Source of the DNA: SIG603 sp964369215
GTDB lineage: Bacteria > Bacillota > Clostridia > Oscillospirales > Acutalibacteraceae
DNA length: 32,318 nucleotides
Direction: 5' to 3'
Assembly: GCA_964369215.1 (NCBI GenBank)
Contig: CAYJEZ010000013.1
Coordinates: 1-32,318 of the forward strand
Part shown: positions 23,148-29,519 of the stretch, piece by piece
How positions within the stretch are numbered: position 1 is the stretch's first letter
Layout: every line of letters starts with the position of its first letter
Made by a program: the position numbers and the translations under genes
Notes under the pieces: generated by a model
Databases searched by the model: none
Told to the model about the DNA's origin: nothing
Seen by the model: only the letters and a program-made list of their open reading frames with translations

Positions 23148-24123
23148 AGGTTATGGTGATAAAGATTTGATTGAGCTAAACGAAACAAACCAAGACATGC
23201 CTTTGGTAGAGATACTTTTACCTACTTATAATGGTGAGAAATTTTTAAAAGAGCAATTGAACTCAATAGTAAATCAAAGCTATAAAAACTGGACACTTAC
23301 AATAAGGGACGATGGCTCAACAGATAATACAAAAAACATCTTATCTGAGTATAATAGCCTATACCCTAGTAAAATAAATCTAATTGACAGCACTGAAAGA
23401 ACAAAAAGTGCAAAAGGCAGTTTTTTTAAACTTTTAAAATTAGCTACAGCCGATTATATAATGTTTTGTGACCAAGACGATGTATGGGAAAAAGATAAAA
23501 TAGAGCTTAGCTTACAAGCTCTTCTTAAAATTGAATGCAGAGCACCCTCGTTAGTATTTACAGATTTAACTGTAGTTGATGAGCGTTTAAATATTATTAA
23601 TTCTTCGTTTAAAGAAATGTCAAAGCTTAATTGTTCCGACAGCTCATTAAATAAACTTCTTGTACAAAACACAGTTACAGGCTGTGCTGCTATTATGAAT
23701 AAATCTCTTGCTGATATAGCAAAACAAGCTGTCAACATTGAAAACATCAGCATGCACGACTCTTGGGTGGCTATTTGTGCAAAAACTTTTGGAAATATTT
23801 CTTATCTGCCTAAATCAACAATAAAATACAGACAACACGGTTCTAACTCGGTAGGTGCAAAAAGCGTGTTGTCATTTTCTTACCTATGTGACAAGTTAAT
23901 CAACATTAATAAAATAAAAATAGATTTTGATGTAATGGTAAGGCAAGCCGGAGAATTTTTAAGTTGTTATTCTCATATGCTAAATGACAGTCAGAAAAAA
24001 ATGCTTACCGACTTTTCATCTTTTAACTCTTATAGTAAGATAAACAGAATTAAGACATTACACAAGTATAAGCTTTATAAAAATGGTATTGCTCGTATAA
24101 TAGCCCAATGGGTTTTATTATAA
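23137..24123 (+). CDS. Family 2 glycosyltransferase
   Basis: 328 residues. The GT-A core is clear: LPTYNGEKFLKEQLNSI at about 28-44, RDDGSTDNT, and FCDQDDVWEKDK with the metal-binding DQDD, followed by NTVTGCAAIMN and MHDSW with the likely base. The last 90 or so residues have no motif I recognise. Members of this subgroup often add rhamnose or related sugars to O-antigen or cell-wall polysaccharide. The start overlaps the previous gene by 11 bases (translational coupling). It ends the plus-strand glycan cluster. Confidence 0.87.
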   Translation: MKNRGYGDKDLIELNETNQDMPLVEILLPTYNGEKFLKEQLNSIVNQSYKNWTLTIRDDGSTDNTKNILSEYNSLYPSKINLIDSTERTKSAKGSFFKLLKLATADYIMFCDQDDVWEKDKIELSLQALLKIECRAPSLVFTDLTVVDERLNIINSSFKEMSKLNCSDSSLNKLLVQNTVTGCAAIMNKSLADIAKQAVNIENISMHDSWVAICAKTFGNISYLPKSTIKYRQHGSNSVGAKSVLSFSYLCDKLININKIKIDFDVMVRQAGEFLSCYSHMLNDSQKKMLTDFSSFNSYSKINRIKTLHKYKLYKNGIARIIAQWVLL

Positions 24124-24179
24124 TATAGTCAATTCACTTAAAATTAAAACAAATACATGCTTACAAAATTCGATAACAT

Positions 24180-24223
24180 AGTCAAACATCGATTTGACTA
24201 ACAGCTTTTGAAAGCATTTTTTT
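24180..24223 (+). terminator. Possible terminator after the glycosyltransferases
   Basis: A 7-base-pair hairpin AGTCAAA/TTTGACT (24180-24186 with 24193-24199, loop CATCGA) is followed by a short GCTT/AAGC stem (24204-24215) and seven T. An outer ATGCTT/AAGCAT pairing (24157-24162 with 24212-24217) could enclose both. The element before the T tract is weak alone. Confidence 0.4.
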
Positions 24224-24268
24224 GATGATTTTAAATGTTTGATTTTTAAAAAAAGAGGAGTTGTAGTC

Positions 24269-25423
24269 ATGATATTAATTAAAAATGCAAAGCTATTAAG
24301 CATGGCAGAAATTAACGGAGATATCGTTGATATTCTAACCGAGGGAACAAAAATTAAGGCAATAGGAAAAATTGATGAGAAAGATTACCCACAAGCAAAA
24401 GTTATAGATGCTAAATGTCTAACAGTTACTCCTGGTTTGGTAGATGCACACTGCCATATTGGTCTTTTTGAGGAAATTTACAGACATGCAGGTGCAGACG
24501 GAAACGAAGTAACAGACCCTATTTTACCACAGCTTAGAGGAATAGACGCTGTAAAGCCCCACGATGTAGCATTTGAGGGAGCATTAAAAGCAGGTGTTAC
24601 CACAGTTGTAACAGGCCCTGGTAGTGCTAATGTTATAGGCGGAACATTCTGTGCACTAAAAACAAAAGGCAAAACAATTTATGATATGTGCATGGTAGAA
24701 GAGGTAGCTATGAAAATGGCTCTTGGTGAGAACCCTAAAAACTGTTATGGCTCTATGAAAAAGCTACCTTCAACAAGAATGGGCTCTGCCGCTGTTTTAA
24801 GAGAAGCTTTAGAGAAAGCAAAACGTTACCGTGACGAGCTTGTTAAAGCAAAAGAAGATAAAGAAGCGAAAAAACCTACATATGACGCCAAATGCGAGGC
24901 TCTTGCAAAAGTTTTTGATGGTATGCCGGTTAAAATACATGCACACCAAGCAGACGATATTGTAACTGCTATTAGAATTATGGAAGAGTACGGCTTAAAA
25001 GGCACTATAGACCACTGTACAGAGGGCTATTTAATACCAGAGGTGCTAAAAGAGCATAACATGACAGTTATTATCGGACCAACACTAGGTAACAAATCGA
25101 AAGTTGAGCTTAAAAATAAGTCTTTTGAATCTGGCAAGGTTCTTCTTGACCACGGAGTAGAGTTTGCTTTAATGACAGACCACCCTGTTATTCATTTAGA
25201 GAACACATTAACACAAGCTGCTATTTTTGTAAGAAACGGCTTAACCCCAGAACAAATGTTACGTGCAATTACAATTATTCCTGCTAAAATTAACGGTTTA
25301 GATGACAGAGTTGGCTCTATAGAAGTTGGCAAAGATGCTGATATTCTTATTTGGGATATGGACGACATTTATCACTATATGGCAAAACCTACTGTTATTA
25401 TTAATGGAGAGATTGTAGAATAA
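24269..25423 (+). CDS. Amidohydrolase family protein (imidazolonepropionase-like)
   Basis: A metal-dependent hydrolase of 384 residues. Motifs in order: a small N-terminal beta domain, TPGLVDAHCHIGLFEE with the first two metal His, AGVTTVVTGPGSANVIGG, MPVKIHAHQADD, GTIDHCTEGY, MTDHPV with the late Asp, and the closing GSIEVGKDADILIWD typical of the superfamily. The substrate is not readable: close relatives include imidazolonepropionases and cyclic-amide hydrolases. The frame opens at 24239, but GAGGAG nine bases before ATG 24269 marks the start. An MFS transporter begins one base after its stop, so substrate uptake and hydrolysis may be linked. Confidence 0.87.
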   Translation: MILIKNAKLLSMAEINGDIVDILTEGTKIKAIGKIDEKDYPQAKVIDAKCLTVTPGLVDAHCHIGLFEEIYRHAGADGNEVTDPILPQLRGIDAVKPHDVAFEGALKAGVTTVVTGPGSANVIGGTFCALKTKGKTIYDMCMVEEVAMKMALGENPKNCYGSMKKLPSTRMGSAAVLREALEKAKRYRDELVKAKEDKEAKKPTYDAKCEALAKVFDGMPVKIHAHQADDIVTAIRIMEEYGLKGTIDHCTEGYLIPEVLKEHNMTVIIGPTLGNKSKVELKNKSFESGKVLLDHGVEFALMTDHPVIHLENTLTQAAIFVRNGLTPEQMLRAITIIPAKINGLDDRVGSIEVGKDADILIWDMDDIYHYMAKPTVIINGEIVE

Positions 25424-25424
25424 T

Positions 25425-26675
25425 ATGCATAATAAAGATATAAGTTATTCACGTGTTAAAACTGCTTGCTATTTATGCAATGTGTGTATGTCAGCAGTTA
25501 TCATTGTTCCTGCGCTACTTTTTATACCGTTCAGAGACGCGTATGGCATATCATACACAATGCTTGGCCTGTTAACGGTTATTAACTTTACAACGCAATT
25601 ATTAGTTGACCTTGTTTTTTCTTTTTACTCATATAAATTTAATATAGATAAAACGGTAAAAAGCATACCTGTAATTGCAGCTGTAGGCTTTCTAATTTAC
25701 GCCTTGCTTCCGCTATTTTTTAAAGACTACGCGTATATAGGCTTAGTTGTTGGCACCATAATTTTCTCAGGTGCAAGTGGACTTGCCGAGGTTCTTATAA
25801 GCCCTGTTATTGCCGCAATACCCTCAGATAACCCAGACAGAGAAATGAGCCGTTTGCATTCTGTTTACGCTTGGGGCGTTGTTTTTATCACCATTTTTTC
25901 TACCATAGTTTTACAAATAGTAGGCTCTGAGAATTGGTATGTTCTTGTTATTCTGATTTTAGTCATTCCAGTAATTGCTTCAGCATTATTTATAGGAACA
26001 AAACTGCCAAAAATGCACACACACGAAAGGGCAAGTGGAATATTTAAGTTGTTAAAAAGCAAAAGCATGCTGTTTTGCATTTTTGCCATTTTCTTTGGTG
26101 GAGCGAGTGAAAACATTATTTCACAATGGAGCTCTAGCTATTTAGAGCAAGCTATTCTACTTCCAAAAGTATGGGGAGATATGCTGGGTGTTGCTTTTTT
26201 TGCTGCAATGCTTGGAATAGGTAGAAGTTATTATGCAAGCCGAGGAAAAAACATTAAAAAGACAATGTTTATTGGCGCAACAGGTGCTACACTTTGCTAC
26301 ATAACAGTAGTTTTAATCGATATTTCTGTAGTTACAATAGTTGCTTGTGCTGCGGTTGGTTTTTTTGTTGCAATGTTATGGCCAGGTAGTTTAATATTGG
26401 TTCAAGAGAAATTTCCTGCAGCAGGAGTTGCAATTTTTGCCCTTATGGCAGCTGGTGGAGACCTAGGCTCTTCGTTAGGGCCACAATTAATGGGTGCAAT
26501 TACCGACTTTGCCATTGAGAACGAGACGCTATTAAAAATGGGCGAGACCCTTGGATATACCGCAGAGCAATTTGGCATGAAATGCGGAATGGTAGTATCA
26601 ATTTTCTTCCCATTGTCATGTGCTATTCTGCTTGGGGTGTCATATTTTAGAGACAATAAGTCTAAATCTAAATAA
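25425..26675 (+). CDS. Major facilitator superfamily transporter
   Basis: 416 residues with about twelve hydrophobic segments in two halves separated by a basic loop near residues 195-210. Some features recall sugar-type MFS carriers (AAGGDLGSSLGPQLMG in the second half). There is no signal peptide and the substrate is unknown. The ATG is one base after the amidohydrolase stop, with GGAGA about 14 bases upstream inside that gene, so both are expected on one transcript. Confidence 0.85.
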   Translation: MHNKDISYSRVKTACYLCNVCMSAVIIVPALLFIPFRDAYGISYTMLGLLTVINFTTQLLVDLVFSFYSYKFNIDKTVKSIPVIAAVGFLIYALLPLFFKDYAYIGLVVGTIIFSGASGLAEVLISPVIAAIPSDNPDREMSRLHSVYAWGVVFITIFSTIVLQIVGSENWYVLVILILVIPVIASALFIGTKLPKMHTHERASGIFKLLKSKSMLFCIFAIFFGGASENIISQWSSSYLEQAILLPKVWGDMLGVAFFAAMLGIGRSYYASRGKNIKKTMFIGATGATLCYITVVLIDISVVTIVACAAVGFFVAMLWPGSLILVQEKFPAAGVAIFALMAAGGDLGSSLGPQLMGAITDFAIENETLLKMGETLGYTAEQFGMKCGMVVSIFFPLSCAILLGVSYFRDNKSKSK

Positions 26676-26713
26676 AACCCTATTTTCTAAACTCCTTTAA
26701 AGTCGATACTAAC

Positions 26714-26742
26714 TTGATTAGCTTAGGTTATATTGCTATATT
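26714..26742 (+). promoter_or_regulatory. Sigma-A type promoter for the lipoprotein gene
   Basis: TTGATT at 26714-26719, a 17-base spacer and TATATT at 26737-26742, about 15 bases before the expected transcript start and 20 before the TTG start codon. The short leader still holds GGGGTGAT as ribosome binding site. Confidence 0.6.
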
Positions 26743-26762
26743 TATACCAACGGGGTGATATT

Positions 26763-27275
26763 TTGAAAAAGTACATTGTACTGCTTTTATTCTTACTACT
26801 TCTCACGGCTTGTGGTAATGAAGTAACTACAAATGAAAGTAGTAGTGAAGAAATTGAAATAATTAATGTAGAGGAGTTAGGTGCCATGACTCGTTTTGAA
26901 TTTAATTTCACAATACCTATGGCTGGAATTTTCACAGTTAAAATAACCGATGAAGAAGACGGAGCACATTTTTATTTTGAAACTAATTATGATTATAGCT
27001 TAGATGACCCATATTTTGTAACTGAAAAGGTGGTTGACAAATCTGTTTTTGAGGGTATTGCAGAAATATGCAAAAAATACGACGTATACTCTTGGAACGG
27101 CTATAGTAGTAGCGAATCATATGAGGGTGTAATGGACATTGATACCACTTCACTTTATATACGTTTTGCAACAGGAGAAAAAATTAGTGCATCTGCATCA
27201 GGTGGCTTTCCACTTAATCATCAAGAATTTTACGAAGAATTACATGAATACACTCTAGCAATAGCTAAAGAATGA
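26763..27275 (+). CDS. Putative lipoprotein, unknown function
   Basis: 170 residues from TTG 26763. The N terminus is a lipoprotein signal: two Lys, a run of Leu/Ile/Val/Phe, then the lipobox LLTAC with Cys17 as the lipid site. The mature part is acidic and rich in Ser, Glu, Asp, Tyr and Phe, with no family I recognise. An ATG at 26733 in frame would add ten residues before the signal, but GGGGTGAT lies at the proper distance for the TTG. It has its own promoter and is followed 42 bases on by the carbonic anhydrase. Confidence 0.75.
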   Translation: MKKYIVLLLFLLLLTACGNEVTTNESSSEEIEIINVEELGAMTRFEFNFTIPMAGIFTVKITDEEDGAHFYFETNYDYSLDDPYFVTEKVVDKSVFEGIAEICKKYDVYSWNGYSSSESYEGVMDIDTTSLYIRFATGEKISASASGGFPLNHQEFYEELHEYTLAIAKE

Positions 27276-27317
27276 TATTAATACAAAACAGTGCATATAT
27301 ATTCCAAGGAGGTCAAT

Positions 27318-27881
27318 TTGAAAATAGAAGAAATTTTAGAGTTTAACAAAAATTTTGTAGCTACAAAAGAGTATGAAAAATATCCAAGCCCCAAATATCC
27401 AAAAAAGAAAATAGCAATTTTAACCTGTATGGATACAAGGCTTACTGAACTTTTGCCTGCTGCACTCAATTTTAAAAATGGAGATGTAAAGCTTATTAAA
27501 AACGCAGGTGCTTTGCTTACTCACCCTTTTGGAAGCATTATGAGAAGCATTTTAGTTGCAGTATATCAGCTTGAGGTTAATCAAATTTTTGTTATAAATC
27601 ATTACGACTGCGGTATGCAAAGTATTGACTCATCTGCTATGATAGACAAGATGAAAAGCCGTGGAATAACTGATGAAGAAATAGACTTTTTAGATTATTT
27701 AGGCCATAATGTTAAAAATTGGTTACACGGTTTTGACGATGCAAAAATCTCTGTAACTGAAAGTGTGAAAATGATTAGAACTCACCCTCTGATTCCCAAA
27801 GATATCAGTGTGTCTGGCTATTTAATGGATCCAGATACAGGTAGGCTTGATGTGGTAGTATCTGATACTGACGAGATATAG
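27318..27881 (+). CDS. Beta-carbonic anhydrase (YtiB-like)
   Basis: Interconverts carbon dioxide and bicarbonate. 187 residues from TTG 27318, matching YtiB-type lengths. Zinc and catalytic residues are present: Cys37 and the Asp39/Arg41 dyad in TCMDTR, and His95 and Cys98 in NHYDCGM. The Gly-Ala segment KNAGALL is also there. The frame opens at 27291, but AAGGAGG (27306-27312) fits the TTG. Bicarbonate supply could support carboxylation reactions such as pyrimidine and oxaloacetate metabolism (inference). Confidence 0.93.
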   Translation: MKIEEILEFNKNFVATKEYEKYPSPKYPKKKIAILTCMDTRLTELLPAALNFKNGDVKLIKNAGALLTHPFGSIMRSILVAVYQLEVNQIFVINHYDCGMQSIDSSAMIDKMKSRGITDEEIDFLDYLGHNVKNWLHGFDDAKISVTESVKMIRTHPLIPKDISVSGYLMDPDTGRLDVVVSDTDEI

Positions 27882-27917
27882 CTCTAATTACATTCAATAT
27901 ATTAAGCTCCTCTTAAC

Positions 27918-27937
27918 AAATCAAAAATTTTTGATTT
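27918..27937. promoter_or_regulatory. Upstream operator palindrome of the thioredoxin/CcdA operon
   Basis: AAATCAAAAATTTTTGATTT is a perfect 20-base palindrome containing ATCAA-N6-TTGAT, an arrangement reported for ArsR-family repressors. It lies directly upstream of the -35 element. Confidence 0.6.
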
Positions 27938-27942
27938 AAATC

Positions 27943-27971
27943 TTGACATTTTATGATTTTAGTAGTAGAAT
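27943..27971 (+). promoter_or_regulatory. Strong sigma-A type promoter of the thioredoxin/CcdA operon
   Basis: A perfect TTGACA at 27943-27948, a 17-base spacer and TAGAAT at 27966-27971. It lies between two copies of the same palindrome, as expected for tight repression. Confidence 0.8.
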
Positions 27972-27975
27972 TGTC

Positions 27976-27995
27976 ATAACAAAAATTTTTGATTT
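27976..27995. promoter_or_regulatory. Downstream operator palindrome of the thioredoxin/CcdA operon
   Basis: ATAACAAAAATTTTTGATTT repeats the upstream palindrome with its left half degenerate. It covers the expected transcription start. The two centres are 58 bases apart. Confidence 0.55.
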
Positions 27996-28018
27996 AAGAA
28001 ACAAGAGGAGTTTTTATT

Positions 28019-28522
28019 ATGACTAAAAAAAAAGTAGCGCAAATACTTGTACCCTCAGTAATGCTTACTGTTGTATTAGGAATATGGCTACTGGGTAGTC
28101 AAAAAGATATTGCCTCAGCCAGCGAAAGCGTTGACTTACTAGCTACTAGCGTAGATGTTGATGATTTAACAAGCCATAATTTACCTGTAATAATTGACTT
28201 TGGAGCAGACGAATGCGTGCCTTGCGTAGAAATGGCACCTGTGCTTGTAAAACTTAATAATGAAATGCAAGGTAAAGCAGTAATAAAATTTGTAGATGTT
28301 TGGAAAACACCTGAGGCGGCTACCGGCTTTCCTGTTCAGGTAATTCCTACTCAAGTTTTTATTAATGCTGACGGCACCCCTTATGTACCTGAAGGTGAAA
28401 TAGGAGTTCAACTTTTAAAATACGTTGACCCTGACACAGAAGAGCATTTGTTTACTGTTCATCAAGGTGGCTTAACTGAAGATCAAATGCTTAGCATTTT
28501 AACTGATATGGGGGTAAGCTAA
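28019..28522 (+). CDS. Membrane-anchored thioredoxin-like protein
   Basis: 167 residues: a basic start, one membrane segment (about 8-26) and an extracellular thioredoxin fold with VIIDFGADECVPCVEMAPVL. The redox pair is Cys66/Cys69 (CVPC) and the cis-Pro is Pro110 (VIPTQVF). It should act as a thiol-disulphide reductant outside the membrane, reduced by the CcdA-like protein encoded directly after it. It is the first gene of a two-gene operon with AAGAGGAG before the ATG and palindromic operators at the promoter. Confidence 0.93.
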   Translation: MTKKKVAQILVPSVMLTVVLGIWLLGSQKDIASASESVDLLATSVDVDDLTSHNLPVIIDFGADECVPCVEMAPVLVKLNNEMQGKAVIKFVDVWKTPEAATGFPVQVIPTQVFINADGTPYVPEGEIGVQLLKYVDPDTEEHLFTVHQGGLTEDQMLSILTDMGVS

Positions 28523-29212
28523 TTGGACGCAATACTAAACAATCTGTCAGAGCTTATTTCTCAAAGCACACTAATAGCGCCCTTGCTTGCATTAATTGCT
28601 GGTATACTCACTTCGTTCACCCCTTGTGCATTATCCAGTGTTCCGTTAATAGTAGGCTATGTGGGTGGAACTGGAGAGAAAAAAACGAAAAAGGCTTTGT
28701 TTTTATCTTTAACATTTGCTTTGGGCTCTGCAATTACTTTTACAATATTAGGTGTTATTGCCACAACAGCAGGGACACTTATTGGTAACTCCTCTGTAAT
28801 TTGGTACATTGTTTTAGGCATATTAATGCTACTTATGGCTCTGCAAACTTGGGAGATTTTCGAAATTATTCCATCAAGTTATCTCTTGTCTAAAAACAAG
28901 AAAAGAGGGTATTTAGGCGCATTAATAGCTGGTATATTAGGGGGAATTTTCTCGTCACCTTGCTCTACCCCTGTGTTAATTGCTCTTTTAGCAATAGTAG
29001 CAAGCAGTAGCAATTTTGCTTGGGGTATCTTACTACTATTATTATATTCAATTGGTCACGGTATTCTAGCCGTAATTTGCGGAACCTCGGTGGGTTTTGT
29101 ACAAAAGATAACCCAAAACGAAAAATACGGCAAAGCTAGTAAATTGGTAAAATACATTTTAGGCCTGTTAATAGCTCTAATTGGGTTTTATATGTTCTAT
29201 TTGGCATTTTAA
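28523..29212 (+). CDS. CcdA-family thiol-disulphide transmembrane protein
   Basis: Carries electrons from cytoplasmic thioredoxin across the membrane. 229 residues with about six hydrophobic segments. The reactive Cys residues are in GILTSFTPCALSSVPLIVG (Cys35) and GGIFSSPCSTPVLIALL (Cys147), as in CcdA. The start is a TTG directly after the thioredoxin stop, with GGGGGT upstream, so translation is coupled. Cytochrome c maturation genes are absent, so the partner is more likely the thioredoxin-like protein itself and a detoxification or repair function. Confidence 0.93.
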   Translation: MDAILNNLSELISQSTLIAPLLALIAGILTSFTPCALSSVPLIVGYVGGTGEKKTKKALFLSLTFALGSAITFTILGVIATTAGTLIGNSSVIWYIVLGILMLLMALQTWEIFEIIPSSYLLSKNKKRGYLGALIAGILGGIFSSPCSTPVLIALLAIVASSSNFAWGILLLLLYSIGHGILAVICGTSVGFVQKITQNEKYGKASKLVKYILGLLIALIGFYMFYLAF

Positions 29213-29223
29213 TACAAATAAAT

Positions 29224-29275
29224 AATCCGAACCATATTCAGTTAACTAGCTGTTATGGTTCGGATTTTCTTTTTT
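29224..29275 (+). terminator. Intrinsic terminator after ccdA-like gene
   Basis: The stem AATCCGAACCATA (29224-29236) pairs with TATGGTTCGGATT (29254-29266), 13 base pairs, around a 17-base loop that contains a small inner CAG/CTG pairing. A T-rich tail follows (TTTCTTTTTTT). Confidence 0.9.
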
Positions 29276-29310
29276 TGTATTTACTAAACTCAGAATATAT
29301 TACAGAAATC

Positions 29311-29345
29311 AAGCGAAAGGGCTTTAATATATGCGGTTTTTGCTT
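29311..29345 (+). repeat. Hairpin repeat, copy 1 (upstream of the GH106-like gene)
   Basis: AAGCGAAA (29311-29318) pairs with TTTTGCTT (29338-29345), one G-U, enclosing a loop that includes GCTTTAATATATGCGGTT (29321-29338). The same 18 bases occur again at 32265-32282 in an equivalent hairpin. It lies upstream of the GH106 gene's promoter, so it is not in that gene's leader. Confidence 0.65.
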
Positions 29346-29443
29346 TGCTTCTATTTGTTTTTGGGGTAAATGAGTATATCTTAATTTTTTCAGACATCAC
29401 TTAGTCTAAGCTATTTTTTATTGTCTATCAATAAAAGTGCTTA

Positions 29444-29472
29444 TTGTATTATTCTAATACAAATGTTATTAT
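29444..29472 (+). promoter_or_regulatory. Promoter and overlapping operator of the GH106-like gene
   Basis: TTGTAT at 29444-29449, a 17-base spacer and TATTAT at 29467-29472. A perfect 8-base inverted repeat, TTGTATTA-TTC-TAATACAA (29444-29462), covers the -35 and most of the spacer, so a repressor bound there would block RNA polymerase. The rest of the gap from 29276 holds only copy 1 of the hairpin repeat and AT-rich DNA. Confidence 0.6.
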
Positions 29473-29519
29473 ATAAAAAACTATTATGATTTTCTAAAAT
29501 TAGAAAGGATGATACACAA

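Noticed and set aside
27907..28010. Invertible (phase-variable) promoter
   Set aside because: The inverted arms are less than 50 bases apart and no recombinase is near. Twin operators explain them better, though the symmetry is noted as a finding.
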